Source: Chrysopilus asiliformis
Lineage: Eukaryota > Arthropoda > Insecta > Diptera > Rhagionidae
DNA length: 64,000 nucleotides
Reading direction: 5' to 3'
Assembly (NCBI GenBank): GCA_964034945.1
Contig: OZ035962.1
Location: 102,188,784 to 102,252,783 of the forward strand
The notes below the pieces were generated by a model. It ran no database searches. It saw only the letters and a program-made list of their open reading frames with translations, and was not told where the DNA came from. Shown here in pieces: positions 22,101-32,786 of this stretch (its first letter is position 1; each line of letters opens with the position of its first letter). A program made the position numbers and the translations under genes.

Positions 22101-23951
22101 GGAAATATTAAATCAGCAAAAAATGATACCAGTTAGAGATAAGAATTGAATTAGGATTGAAATTTCTCTTAACCTATTTGCGAACATGTCGATTACCAAA
22201 TGCTTATAAGCAGACCTCAATTGATATCAATTCGAAAAACACGACCATGCCATTTAATCTTTTGACAAATTTTTATTTACTTCTACAGAGTGGAATTTTC
22301 CAAATGTTTAATTTGTTTTTGGCCCCACCACAAATAAACAAAATTTTTCACGAATATCATGAGATTTTTATTTTGACGACGTAAGATTTACAAAACTGTA
22401 ATCCAAGTTTCTTAATTACCGTCACAATAAATTATAATTGACGAAGACCCATTGATAGATTTAAGAAGTGATGCTTTTCGCTTTCAAAGACATTCCCTTC
22501 AATGCGCGACAGTATTGTTGATTTCATTTGTTTTCATCAGATTAATCAAGAATATTGCAAAAAAGGCTTTAAAAAAAGCTAAAAATATAAATCGGTCTAA
22601 GAGTTATATGACATATAAAAGAAAAACAAAAATGTATAAATTTAACTGTTTGTTGTGAAAATTTCGTGGTGTAAAACTATTAATAGCTTGACTTTGACTT
22701 TGTCGACAACTATGCGTATTGGCAGCAACTAGAAACTGGCGAAAATATTGAAAATCGAATCGGTACCAAAGCTGCTGGTGCTAATGTGGCGACTGTAACA
22801 TAAGAATTGATTAAGAAACCAATCGATTGAATTCAAATCAGTTTCCAAGCACGCTGACGATCACTGGAGGAGACAGCGACGACGAAGATCACTTACTCAA
22901 TGGAACTCGAAACGATAGTCCAATACAAACGAAATTGATTAGGAGGTCTCGAGCCCCCGTTATCTTAATGACTCGGCTGTTTTAGTTTTTTTTTTTTTTT
23001 TATCTGAAAGTGAAATCATGTTGACGTCGTTGGAGACACAGCTGTGTGACGCGTTGCGCACCAGTCTAATGCTGTTTATTTTTAGATTTACATAAATATA
23101 GAGAAGTGATTGGCGCGCCGTTAGAATCGTCAACGGTCCACATCGTTTTGCTTGCTTTTGAACAAACAACTTGGACCGCAGGCGCGCGCACCATGCGTAT
23201 AAATCGATGGTAGGGCGGCCCCCCAGGAGGCAAGCGACGGGAATGGGGATCATCATGTGATTTTGGTCCCGTGTCACAAGCGCTAGCCAAGTGCAAGGAT
23301 TACCATCGAGGAAGTTGCGTCAATTGGCAGTGACCCAGGGGCAAGGGGGAAACATGTTATTTAACACGTCGGGGACTCTTGTACTTACACTCATTAATGT
23401 ATTTCACGATTTCCTCATGCTGTGGACTTAGGGCTTTTGCCTCCGTTGTGTGAGAGCTGCTTTTGGTGTGGTTTGTTTGCCTCTTCGAAGTTTGAAAAAC
23501 TGGCCGTGGACCACTAAAAAAAAATATGAGAAAAGAAAATCTTAATGCAAATCTACCTGTTATTATACAAAAATTCGGACTCATTGAATATTAATGCGAC
23601 TTAGTCGTGGAGTTGACACTCTGCCCAGATGAGGGCAGCCGGCTAGCAAAAAAATCGACTGGCATGGTGGGGTTACGAAACCTTCACACCTAACCTCAAA
23701 GATCCCCCAAGTTCTGGAAGATTTTCACTCTACTTACTTGAAACTCTCGGGTATCTCGATTTCGGGGGACTTCTTGTTCAAATCCTTGATTGCCTCGAAC
23801 TTCTCATAGTTTTGTGACAGACCTGGCAATTAGAGGAAGAATTACGAAATCGAAGTGAGCGAAGTCCAATGAAGAATCTGGGAATTTTTGATTTTTTACC
23901 TCTGCGAGTTTTGGCAACTATTTTACTCGGCCCCTTAGACACTGTGTACAT
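16467..23951 (-). CDS. MCRIP: MCRIP/FAM195-family protein (CG14966-like)
   Basis: Homologue of MAPK-regulated corepressor-interacting proteins, small proteins that in mammals bind the CtBP corepressor and are also found with RNA-processing or stress-granule factors. Five exons read on the minus strand: 23951-23900, 23822-23738, 23513-23389, 16765-16697 and 16615-16467. They join in frame to 159 residues with GT/AG ends throughout. The protein begins MYTVSKGPSKIVAKTRRG. Its family core SPQHEEIVKYINESW lies near residues 74-89 and matches the HEE...IxExW block of MCRIP1. The C-terminus FKPFDLESWWGRR followed by NNITKSL matches the family's FKPxDL end. The third intron is 6.6 kb and carries two MITEs, a 1-kb GTCY array and a mini-me fragment. 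Assembly and frame are seen directly; the molecular role is taken from the family. Confidence 0.88.
16766..18031. other. Intron 3 of MCRIP, left part
   Basis: Intronic sequence of the minus-strand MCRIP gene. The frames at 16867-17116 on both strands and a short GGCAA repeat at about 17092-17110 carry no recognisable product. Confidence 0.5.
18032..18254. mobile_element. MITE with TTA target duplication, twin copy 1
   Basis: It is 223 bp long and starts AGCCTAAACCCCAATTACGC. It ends with the inverted form (GCGTAATTGGGG, then TTTAGGCT), with terminal repeats of nearly 40 bp including TGCGGCA/TGCCGCA. TTA flanks it at 18029-18031 and 18255-18257. A 3-bp TWA duplication is the usual mark of PIF/Harbinger-driven elements. 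Confidence 0.88.
18422..18644. mobile_element. MITE with TTA target duplication, twin copy 2
   Basis: Same family, same orientation and same 223-bp length as the copy at 18032-18254, differing at about a dozen positions. TTA flanks it at 18419-18421 and 18645-18647. The separate duplications imply two independent insertions 167 bp apart rather than a tandem duplication. Confidence 0.88.
18679..19821 (+). repeat. GTCY-bearing repeat element with a 1-kb GTCT/GTCG array
   Basis: Its ends match the element at 256-509, but the tetranucleotide tract spans about 18788-19790. It shows higher-order structure. A block of roughly 200 bp near 18895-19085 recurs at about 19125-19330. The phrase CGATCTATCTGACAGTCTG with GTAAGTCGGCCTG occurs near 19605-19643 and again near 19750-19789. 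All three plus frames stay open for up to 366 codons because a four-base repeat rarely makes stops; none is a gene. It lies in intron 3 of MCRIP. Confidence 0.9.
19822..21107. other. Intron 3 of MCRIP, middle part
   Basis: AT-rich intronic sequence without a gene. An inverted pair is possible around 20490-20590 (CATGGAAGCTGG-type words near 14.1 and 20.5 kb), but I could not define an element. Confidence 0.4.
21108..21310 (-). mobile_element. Mini-me-like fragment with poly-C run
   Basis: An inverted fragment of the family carrying TAATGGTCGATTTTTGCCC, TTTCAAGTCTCTAGCTCAAT, CCGCAATCCGCGCCACAG and a short GACGGACAGAC tract. The usual GGGGGTACCCCCC palindrome is replaced by a run of about 25 nearly pure C (21114-21138). 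Both ends are missing. Confidence 0.8.
21311..23388. other. Intron 3 of MCRIP, right part
   Basis: No gene. The stretch 22930-23340 is clearly richer in G+C than the rest of the intron. It carries overlapping minus-strand frames of 76 and 105 codons (22960-23296), for which I recognise no protein and see no splice support. Confidence 0.4.
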
Positions 23952-24847
23952 TCTGTGATGCGTTTAATCGGTGTTTAATTTAATTTTTCACTTGCACTAC
24001 ACGGAATTACGTGATATTCTTGCAAGAGTCACGAATCAACAGCAAAATGTCGGGCTATGGAGAGATTTCGAATCAAAGATTGTAAGGGGATTTCAAGAGT
24101 CAAAGGGGAATGAAGTGTCAAATTCCATACGGTAAAAATTAGTTTCAAGAAAATCAGTCCAATGATAGTGATATTGGGTAGAAATTTCTATAACCTCCTC
24201 AAAATTACTAGGAATTGATTTAGTATGCATATGCAGATGGCATAAGATACATTTTTTAAACACCCAAAAATTTCTATTAAATGGCAAAAACGCGACATCT
24301 TTTGGATTTTTGAGAATAAGAAAACTGAAAACTTTTGAATTATTTGTACTAATTCGATTTTGCAACGACTATCTTTAATTTTTGACACGAATGAATTGAA
24401 ATTAATGAATTATAACATACCAAAATCGGGCATTGTTTTATTTTCAAAAATATTAAAGTTTTCGGTTTTCAAAATTACTTTATAATGCTGTCAAAATTGA
24501 ATTCCATTACAATAACGAAAAACGTAACGAAAACTGAAAAACATTTTTTCGTCTTTTCGTTACACGGTTTTATTAAACTGGTTGGAAGTTTCTTTTTGCA
24601 AAATTTATTGAGTTAGAGTTATATTTTCACAGGAAAAACATTTAACACCAAATTCTGTCGTGAAAGGACAAAATACAATTAGTTGTACATTTCTGATTTT
24701 GTGAAAAGTAGAGTTGTGAAGAAACACATTCAGCGACGAAGTAGTCACACTTAGAATTTTTATCTAAAACTTAAGAATTTAAAAAAAATATCAAAACTTT
24801 TATTCATAAAAAATTTGCGCTTCTTAAATATATACAATAATATTGGC
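23952..24847. other. Upstream region of MCRIP, gene-free
   Basis: This is the promoter side of the minus-strand MCRIP gene. No TATA box is obvious. The two overlapping minus frames at 24093-24388 have no recognisable domain. Confidence 0.4.
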
Positions 24848-25440
24848 ATGTCTGTTAGTCTGTCAGTCTGTGTACAAGATTTTTCAAAAACTACTAGAGT
24901 TATGCTACATTTACACGAATGACAAATTTGTCATTTTTTTCTTGTCATTATGTTAATTCCCGTGTAAATGGCATAATTTTTGTAATTTTTTCTGTCAGAA
25001 AATGTCAATCTCTCATAAAAGAATGAACTTGTCCATTCTTTTATGCCAGATTGTCATTCGTGCAAACGCAATATTAGTTATGACAAAAGTTGAATACTAA
25101 AGTTGTCATAACTAATATTGCGTTTGTACGAATGACAATCTGGCATAAAAGAATGGACAAGTTCATTCTTTTATGAGAGATTGACATTTTCTGACAGAAA
25201 AAATTACAAAAATTATGCCATTTACACGGGAATTAACATAATGACAAGAAAAAAATGACAAATTTGTCATTCGTGTAAATGTAGCATTAGAGCCATGAAA
25301 GTTTACACGTCAGTTTGGCCCTGGAATGGGAGATCGCGATTTCGTTTTTCGCAATTTTTCTACGAAACTATGCATTTTTCAGTAGCCTTAAAAGTTGAAG
25401 ACTTTTAAAATTTCCAACACTTTTGTCCTTCACTGTAACC
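24848..25440 (+). repeat. GTCT-bearing repeat, interrupted by a foldback MITE
   Basis: The outer parts match 46867-47190: GTCTGTCAGTCTGT, TACAAGATTT, AAACTACTAGAG, then after the insertion GAGCCATGAAA, AATTTCGTTTTT and AAAAGTTGAAGA with ACTTTTGTC. The second copy has no insertion and so shows the pre-insertion order. Confidence 0.75.
24903..25286. mobile_element. Near-perfect foldback MITE with TTA duplication
   Basis: It is 384 bp long and almost fully palindromic. The left arm starts TGCTACATTTACACGAATG and the right arm ends with its complement CATTCGTGTAAATGTAGCA. The arms are about 180 bp and meet near 25085-25105. TTA flanks both ends (24900-24902 and 25287-25289). A half-copy, again preceded by TTA, is at 61697-61898. 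Confidence 0.92.
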
Positions 25441-25676
25441 AAAGATTAGGTAACTTAAGATAAGAATCCTAGAACAAATTTTCGGGTTCCAAAAAAATTT
25501 GACAGCGAAATTGGAATCTTTAGTATGTCAAATGTTCTATGAAAAGTTCTGCTGTTGCCTAATCTTTGTTACAACTTTTTTTTAAACACACAACTATTGT
25601 AAAGTTCCAATGGAACTATTTACTAACCGATAGAGGAGGCAAAGAAGGCATTTCATTCCCTAAAAAACACACTTTT

Positions 25677-25941
25677 CCAAAGAACGATGCACGATTTTGC
25701 CCCTCTAAACTAACTTTTGAACCCGTGTAGTTTTCACTTTGGTTGAGTACTTTTTGGAAAGGGCACAGTCTCTAGTTTCATCCATATATGGCTTCAAGAT
25801 CCACCGAATTGCAGGGGGATGGTGAGGGGTTAACGAACTTTCTCGCGATTTTTCATATGATTTCTGCCATGATTTCTGTGAAAAATCACAAGAACGTTCG
25901 TCAACCCCTCACCATCCCCTTGCAATTCGGTGGCTTTTGAA
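25677..25941. mobile_element. Foldback MITE, copy 2 of the 5.0-kb family
   Basis: It shares GATGCACGATTTTGCCCC, CTAAACTAACTTTTGAA, GTTTTCACTTTGGTTGAG and the inner GGTGAGGGGTTAACGAAC with 4999-5301. The centre around 25865 is better preserved (GATTTCTGTGAAAAATCAC). The right arm stops after GGTGGCTTTTGAAG, so this copy is truncated. Confidence 0.82.
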
Positions 25942-26227
25942 GTTTCGAATATATAATTTTATTTAAATTTAATTCATACGTGTTTTTTTTCCAAAACACA
26001 CTAAAAAAATATCCAAAACTATACATAAGGTGAAAAAAAATAACTGTAGAGTAAATCGTATATGTTGCCGTTCTAAAAAAATCTTCAAAAATTGAAAAAG
26101 AGAGATTTTTTTGTTTGAAGTAAAAAAATGTTTGCTTAAGAAAATATTCTTTAATTAAATTTCAAAATTTACAACAAGGCTATAAATGAAATTGCTCTTA
26201 AACTACTATACAATCCTAGGTAATAAT

Positions 26228-26716
26228 TTACAGTCTTATCGTTTTCCTATCGCTGGCTGGGACTCCTTTGGATTTTTTCGGTGAGAGTTCTAGCAAACGT
26301 TTCTTGATCCTTTCCGCGAAAGATCCTTTGAAAACTGTTGCTTTGAACCAAGCCGAGGTAAAACTGTAACTTCTTTCCCGAATCTCGAAATTGTGTTCCT
26401 GATGTAGACTAGCCTCCGGAGGTGCTCGAGGATATTCGAGTGAAGTTTGCACACTGATGTCCCTTTCTGCTTCATTGTCTTCCTCCTCATCCCCCTCTGG
26501 AATTCTTTCCCCAAATCCAGAAAGATTTCTAGCTGGCGTGGAAGTCACCACTCGTTCCATCAGATTAAATTCAACAGAATTTACTGCATAAATTGGAGCC
26601 GGTCTGCAATCTGAATCGCTCTTATTTGTTGCTTCTGTTTCTGATATTTGCAATCTATCGAAACCCCGAGATAAGGCACTCTCGAATAAATCACTATCAA
26701 GACTCTTCGAACTCAT
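26228..26716 (-). CDS. Orphan 162-aa acidic/basic protein, intronless
   Basis: A single open frame from ATG at 26716 to a stop at 26228. I recognise no family. The N-terminal two thirds is polar and acidic, with an EGDEEEDNEAERD cluster near residues 74-86 and a possible phosphorylation-type TSTPAR motif near 58. The C-terminal third is basic and contains SYSFTSAWFKATVFKGSF, then ERIKKRLLELSPKKSK, which could form an amphipathic basic helix. No signal peptide or membrane segment is visible. Codon use and composition differ from the AT-only frames around it, which supports a real gene. It lies 2.2 kb upstream of the divergent GPATCH1 gene. It could also be the last exon of a longer gene, because nothing upstream fixes the 5' end. 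Confidence 0.6.
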   Translation of the reverse strand: MSSKSLDSDLFESALSRGFDRLQISETEATNKSDSDCRPAPIYAVNSVEFNLMERVVTSTPARNLSGFGERIPEGDEEEDNEAERDISVQTSLEYPRAPPEASLHQEHNFEIRERSYSFTSAWFKATVFKGSFAERIKKRLLELSPKKSKGVPASDRKTIRL

Positions 26717-26992
26717 TTTTACAAAAAAATATATATTTTAATAAGAAGTTTTAACACTGTTCAAGTTATCCTTATATGTCTATAACCAAAGCTGAACTGA
26801 TAGCAATTTTGAGCGAAAAGATTTTTTTATTTGTATTTTTCTACCTGCTACACATGTTGGAAGGGATATAGAGGGGATAATACGAAAATCTGACCTGCGA
26901 TGGTCAATGCAGGTCTTGACTTAATGAGTCCTTTCTTCGTACACACACATGGTATTTTTAATGATTCGAGAAATCCCAGTCATAAACGCCTG
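26717..26992. other. Upstream flank of the orphan gene
   Basis: A short AT-rich spacer between the minus-strand orphan gene and a mini-me-like insertion. No promoter motif stands out. Confidence 0.4.
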
Positions 26993-27535
26993 TTTATACC
27001 CGTATGGTGAAACCAAAGGGTATACTAACTTTGCCTTACCGTTTGTAACGCCAAGATCCTGTCATCACACACAAAAATGAATTACACCAGTGTGTTTAGA
27101 ATGATAAAAATAATTAATTTTTGCATGTCCGTCCGTCTGTCTGTCCGTCTGTGGCGCGGATTGCGGGCGTACGGATTGAGCTAGAGACTTGAAATTTTGC
27201 ACAGATCCGTTTTTCGTAAAATGCGAGGCTAAGTTCGTTAATGGGCAAAAATGGACCATTAGGGGGGGTACCCCCCATACAAACGAAAATGTTTTTTGCG
27301 CATATCTCAAAAACGGTGCATCTTATCAAAAAAGTGCAAGAACAAAAGTTGTTTAGGACATGATTCTGCATTAAAGTTCCATACATCAAAATCCAATTGG
27401 AACAAGTTTTAAAAAAATCTTATTGGAAAGTTTGACTTCTTACTGAAATTTTCATACAACTGTTTGCCGTTCACTTAAATCACCATACGGGTTTTCAATA
27501 ATTGCCAGATTGGCAATTATAGCTTTTGTTATGTT
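26993..27535 (+). mobile_element. Mini-me-like element, copy B
   Basis: One of the best complete copies. It starts TATACCCGTATGGTGAAACC and has a GTCCGTCCGTCTGTCTGTCC tract near 27127, GATTGAGCTAGAGACTTG, the GGGGGGGTACCCCCC palindrome at 27265-27280 and AATCACCATACGGGTTTTC near 27478. It then has the hairpin ATAATTGCCAGATTGGCAAT and the tail TATAGCTTTTGTTATGTTT. Confidence 0.9.
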
Positions 27536-28146
27536 TTTCTTGTATGTATTTATATGACGTTTAATTAGAAAATGTTTAATTAGAAAACGTTTAATTACTC
27601 ATTTAGGATTGGGAAATGCTTGTAATTAAGAACGTCGTTAGTGATTAATTACTCTTCAATTGTAATATCTCTTACAACAATGCCCAATTGCTCACTACTA
27701 AAGCAAATTTAAGTATTTTTGGATTGATATGAATATCGACATGTGATTCATTTCGTATTTAACGATTTTTTTTTCAATAAAATTGGCTATAAACTCAAAT
27801 TATAAAATTTCGAAATGCTTATAGATATCAACAACTGTAATTGGCGAGATTGAAACAATTACTAAGAAATTAAACAAAGGATATACATATACTTGTATAA
27901 ATTAGCGACTATCTGATTTTTTCCACAATTTTAATTCGCACAGAGAGACACTTTGTTTGAATTCAACTGTCCTGTTTTAAAGGCAAGAGTTGCCTTTGTT
28001 TGTTCAAAGCAGTGTTGTTCCTCTATTTAGTACAAATATTTCTTATATATCTTTTCAGAGATGGAAGGGTTTTAATAAAAATTGATTTTTGCTCAATTAT
28101 AGCTGTATGAACCAAAAAAAACCCCCTATTTCAATGCTAAAACAAC
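27536..28146. other. Gene-free spacer
   Basis: AT-rich sequence with a small direct repeat (GTTTAATTAGAAAA) near 27560-27590. No gene was seen. Confidence 0.4.
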
Positions 28147-28384
28147 AGGGCACCAGTCATGTATTCCGACCCGTCTCTGTCTTTCGACTCCGACGCAGCT
28201 TTTAAGTCTTGACTTCGCCATATCAGCAGCTTCAAATTTGCTGGTGTGAAAGTCAGAATCACGTTTCGATTCATAGTGCCGATTCCGCGAAATTTCAAGC
28301 TGCAGATATGGCGAAGTCAAGAGTTAAAAGCTGCGTCGAAGTCGAAAGACAGAGACGCGTCGGAATACATGATTGGTGCCCAGG
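28147..28384. mobile_element. Foldback MITE, best copy of the 10.2-kb family
   Basis: The arms begin GGGCACCAGTCATGTATTCC and end with the complement, AATACATGATTGGTGCCC. Both contain TCTCTGTCTTTCGACT and TTGACTTCGCCATATC or their complements. The central spacer near 28245-28290 is CACGTTTCGATTCATAGTG. Short open frames on both strands arise from the symmetric arms. Confidence 0.88.
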
Positions 28385-28971
28385 CTTAAAAAGCGATGAA
28401 AAAATTCTTCGTCCCGATATCTATTAACACAATTTCATACGAAAAAGCAAATTAAATTTTAAACAAATACCTTCGGCCCAGAATTCCCTGTCTTTGATTT
28501 TTTTTATGAGAAAAAAGGACTCTTGCAAGTGGGTTTTTCAAAGCGGTTAAACTGAAAAGTCGATTAAAAGTACATTTCAAAGAAGTTTTAAAGCGCTTTC
28601 ATAAATAATTTTACGTAGGGATCTGGCTTCAAAAATAAAAGCTAGCTTTAAACTTTGTATGATTTTTTTTTTCAAGAAATAAATAAAATATTTCACAAAA
28701 TGAGTGAAAAATCTGTAATGGAATATTATTTTTGTTTTTTTTTTTTTAAAAAATCCCGCCGTTCTAACACGCTACCGCCATCTGACAGAAAATTGGATAA
28801 ACCAGTTGAAGTTTCTTCAAATTGTCATTTTTGTGATAAAAAAAAGAGAAAAAAGGTTGCAATCATTCTATTTTTAAGGAAAAATAAACTTCTAAAAACC
28901 TATCGCGATTAACTAAAAGAATGCCGATAAAAATCGGCCACACTTAAACGAGAATCACGCGAAAAGAAATC
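28385..28971. other. Upstream region of GPATCH1
   Basis: No gene; poly-T and poly-A runs around 28670-28760. The 85-aa frame at 28655-28912 lacks a recognisable domain. The promoter of GPATCH1 should lie at its right end, but no core motif is clear. Confidence 0.4.
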
Positions 28972-31900
28972 ATGGATGAGGAAATCGCATTTTGTCGGTA
29001 TGGGACTGCATTGGAGCCTCTGGAAGAAGGTAGGAATGTTAGGAAAAAAGTTTTTGGTTTGATCTTTCAATCGTTTTCCACAGACGATGTTCCCGCTAAG
29101 AAACCTATTGCTATTGAAGACCAAATAGTGACCGATAGTAATGGCAAACGACGTTTTCATGGAGCCTTCACTGGTGGATTCAGCGCGGGCTTCTGGAACA
29201 CAGTGGGCTCCCTCGAAGGATGGAAGCCGCAGAGTTTCAAGAGTTCGAGGAACGAGAAGGCCGAACTGACGGTAGTTTATTAACTTTACAACATCGAAGA
29301 TCGAAAATTTATACAAGTTTAAATTGCAGAACCAAAAAGTCTTTGACTTTATGGACGATGAGGATTTGGGGGAGTTTGGAATTGCGCCGCAACGTGTCCA
29401 AACAACGGACGAATTCACACCGCAGAGTACTGAAGCGAGTTCTTCCTCTGCCGCACGCAAACACAAACTTCAGCAGCCCTCGACGGGTCCAATACCTGGA
29501 ACTCCAGTTCTTCATCAATTGTTGGAGCCAGCCAAAGACAACATTGCGAAACGTTTGCTGAAAAAGATGGGCTGGAAGGAGGGTCAAGGAGTTGGTGCCA
29601 GACTGACAAAACAGGAAAAGAAAGCCGCAAGGGAGAGAAACGAGCGCGAGCAGTATGTAATGCGAATGTATGGCTGTGAGATAGGAAAATCACCTGTTCC
29701 AGAAAAGAAGCCGGATAGCACAGTGGAGGATAGTAGCTCGGATATTTCCGATTCGGAGATAACATTCGCACCAGATGACTTTGAAGCGTTCGTGTGTGGA
29801 ATTAAGGACAATACGTTCGGTTTGGGATACGTTGGACTCAATCGAAATCCAGTTCTCAGTAAACAGAAACACGTAAATCTGTTCGATGCCTTTGAAGTTG
29901 TGGGAACAGGCAACAAGAAGATCTCGATTCGTGGCCAAGCATTTGGAGTCGGTGCCCTAGAGGAGGAAGATGACGATATCTATGAACATGTCGACATGAC
30001 AAAGTATGATTTCTCGCTGGAAGAGTCAAGGAAACGAAAATCTGCAGCTGAAGCGGATCGAGTAACTGACAAATCAGTGCTTGATGGCTTCCATGCACCC
30101 AGAAATAAATTAGGAAGTGGAAAAAAAGTCTTTACTGTCAATTTGCCAGATGTTTTTGTGCCTCGGAATTTTGCAGTCCGAAGAAGTCGATTTGAACCGA
30201 TTGATGATAGAAGAATGGCTGCTCTGCAGAAACAGTCGGAGCATTTGAAAATGGGATTAGGGAAACATGATCTTGACCCGGAAGATAGGGGCCGCATTCT
30301 CGGTGAGTCTCATAGAGAAAAGCCTTCAACGTCATCGTCTGCAAGAGATGAGCCTTCAACTTCGAAGGAGGAAAGCAAAATAGTTCAAGAAAAGAGTAAA
30401 AGCGCTGGTAATCAGCAGAGGAAAATGAGCTATTTGGAAAAAATCAACCAGAAATATAAAAGCAAAGAAGTCAAAAACGAGAAGATGTTAAAACTTCTCG
30501 ACAATGATCGATTTACAAGTGGTGGCTTGATTAGTACGAAGGAGGATGATGTGCAGGTCGATGAGAGCGTACGAAAAGATAATGAAGAGGTCCTGAGTAA
30601 AGCTGAGAAGATAACAGAAAAGTTGGGTGAGTTGTTTTTTGGTCCACCCCCCTCTCCACCGATGCCCCTAACCAAAAACATCTTGAACCGGGATTTGGAT
30701 CCGGTTTTCACTGTTAGAAAGGTCAGCCCTCGGGAAATAATTTCGCCCCTACTTTTTACCCCCTCCCCTCTTTGTAAAAACCCCCTTACCTGCTATCCCC
30801 AGCAATCCTGAAGGGATTTGGATCCAGTTTTCACCATTAGAGGGATCCGCCCTGAGCAAAAATTTTCGCCCACTAATATCTACGCCACCTTTTGGAAAGT
30901 CGGACCCGAGGCAAAAAGCCCAGTAACTACCTAGGATGGGGTAAGTCCAGGGGCGCAGCCTATATAAAAATGCTTCTCACAACTGACTGACGCATCACGC
31001 ACGCTCACTGAGGCGGGGTTTTTCGAAATTCTACCCTTAAGGGTATGAACGGGAGTGGGTCTAATGTTTTCAAACATTGATTTATGTCGTGGAGACTACC
31101 CGTCAAGAGGCTGAGAAATGCCACTCGGGGGTTTTTTGAATTGTGTTGGATAAAATTTGAGGATAACTAGTCCAACACAATTCAATTGACTAATCCTCAA
31201 CCTTTCTGTCATAAGTGATTTTTAACTGATTTGAATATTCATTAAAATAATTTCCCCTTCTAGATACAAAATCAACCGTTTTTAAACCATTCTTGGGTGA
31301 CGCAGCGAAACAAGAGCGATATGAAAAATTCGTAGAAGCGAAGCTCAGATTCGATGATGACATAACAAAGTTCTTAGACACAATTCAACCCCTTTCGATG
31401 AACGACTGGGATCGGGAAATGGAGAAGAAGGAATTTCTTCAAGCGAGGAACATTTATAAGCCGCTCAGGGGATTAATGTCTGATCGGTATATCTTACAGA
31501 GCTTTTTTTGTGTAAAAATTTTGTATTATGAAATTATTCTTACAACTAGGTTTATCTCTGAAGTGGCTGCTGTAAAAGAAAAGGAACCGGAACCGACAGT
31601 GATTGAGAAAAACGTTGAAATCAATCGAACAAAATGCACGTGGAAGCCGAACTCTGTGCTTTGTAAGAAATTCAACGTTGCTGAACCATTCGGTGGCACC
31701 ATGACTGCTGATCGGATGACTAAACGGTCGAGATTTTCTGTTTTCGATTATATTGAAACCTCAGTTAATAGAAAAGACAATTTCGTAACTCCCGTGATAA
31801 GACCGACTAAAGCAGAGAAACCGAAGCCAATTATTCAACAGCCTGTCCAAAGAATCACTGAATTTGTAAATGAAACCAAGAATAGCGATAGATTATCGAC

Positions 31901-32786
31901 CAAGGATTTGTTTTTGCAAGAAAAATCTGGCGATACTACTAAAACACGCCCCAAAGATTCGTCAGCAAAGAAGAATGAATCCCTTGAAACTAAATCGCCA
32001 AGACCTCCAAAGTCACAAGCAGAGGTGAAAAAACCGCCGAAACCACAAACTGAATTGGAAAAACGAATATTGGAAACCAAAAATAAACATCCTTCAGAGA
32101 AGAAAGATCTCTTCAAGGCAATTTTCGAAAGTGACGATGACGACGAGGATGAAAAGAAGGAAACTAAACCCAGTGAAACTGACAGTCAACTTCAGGTTCC
32201 ATCAAAAAATCTTAATCCTGCTGAATCGTCAAAATCTCTGACTGAGATCAATATTTTGGAAAGTACAGCGCTGCCGAAAGGTATTTTCTCTATGTCCAAT
32301 CCCGCCAAAATTGATGCAAATACCCCAAAACCCACTTCTGCTCATTCAAATGCAAAAGAAATCGAAAAATCAATCACACCAAAAGAATTAAATCAACAGC
32401 AGTCTACAGAATCAGAATCCAATCGATTACCGACGAAGATTGTTTTCACAAGTCGAGATAAGCGTGAAAAGAAACCGGAAACAACCGACGAACACTTTTA
32501 TGGGCCAAAAATCCCAACTAGTTTCGTTCCGCGACAAACTGTTCACAGTATATCACCTGAGAAGGAAGAAGAGGAAGTGGACTCGAAAATCCTCGAGCAT
32601 TTGAAGAAAGGAAAGAAAGAAAAGGTTTTGATAGAAGAATGGGTGGAGAAAACGGAAGCGGAGGCTAGTAGTAGTATAAAGAAAAAGAAGAAGGATAAAG
32701 AGAAAGATAAAGACAAGGAGAAAAGTAAGGATAAAAAGAAATCGAAAAAACACAAAAAGGATAAAAAGCATAAAAACAAAAAATAA
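28972..32786 (+). CDS. GPATCH1: GPATCH1 homologue (G-patch domain protein)
   Basis: Homologue of GPATCH1 (Drosophila CG8833 type), a nuclear spliceosome-associated protein whose G-patch is thought to engage a helicase. Exons 28972-29029, 29084-29271, 29330-30626, 31264-31486 and 31550-32786 join in frame to 1000 residues with GT/AG ends. Seen in order: LEPLEED, RFHGAF and GGFSAGFWNTVGS (residues 14-70); FMDDEDLGEFGIAP just after the second junction; a G-patch at about 154-174 (AKRLLKKMGW, EGQGVGARL); FKPFLGDAAKQERYEKF near 520; DLFKAIFESDDDDED near 774; and a Lys-rich tail from about 965, a likely nuclear localisation signal. The order and length fit the family. An AATAAA overlaps the stop codon (32782-32787). 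Intron 3 contains a degenerate tandem duplication around GGATTTGGATCC. Confidence 0.93.
30627..31263. repeat. GPATCH1 intron 3 with internal duplication
   Basis: The 637-bp intron repeats a segment of about 50 bp: GGATTTGGATCCGGTTTTCA near 30693 and GGATTTGGATCCAGTTTTCA near 30815, each followed by an AGCCCT/CGCCCTGAG-like block. The C-rich sequence between them adds a spurious in-frame extension after exon 3. An inverted pair, AATTGTGTTGGA near 31139 and TCCAACACAATTCAATTG near 31171, follows. Confidence 0.6.

Noticed and set aside
30627..30811. C-terminal extension of GPATCH1 exon 3 (GPPPSPPMPL...)
   Set aside because: A good donor at 30627 joins exon 31264 in frame and restores the conserved FKPFLGDAAKQERYEKF block; the extension is intronic.
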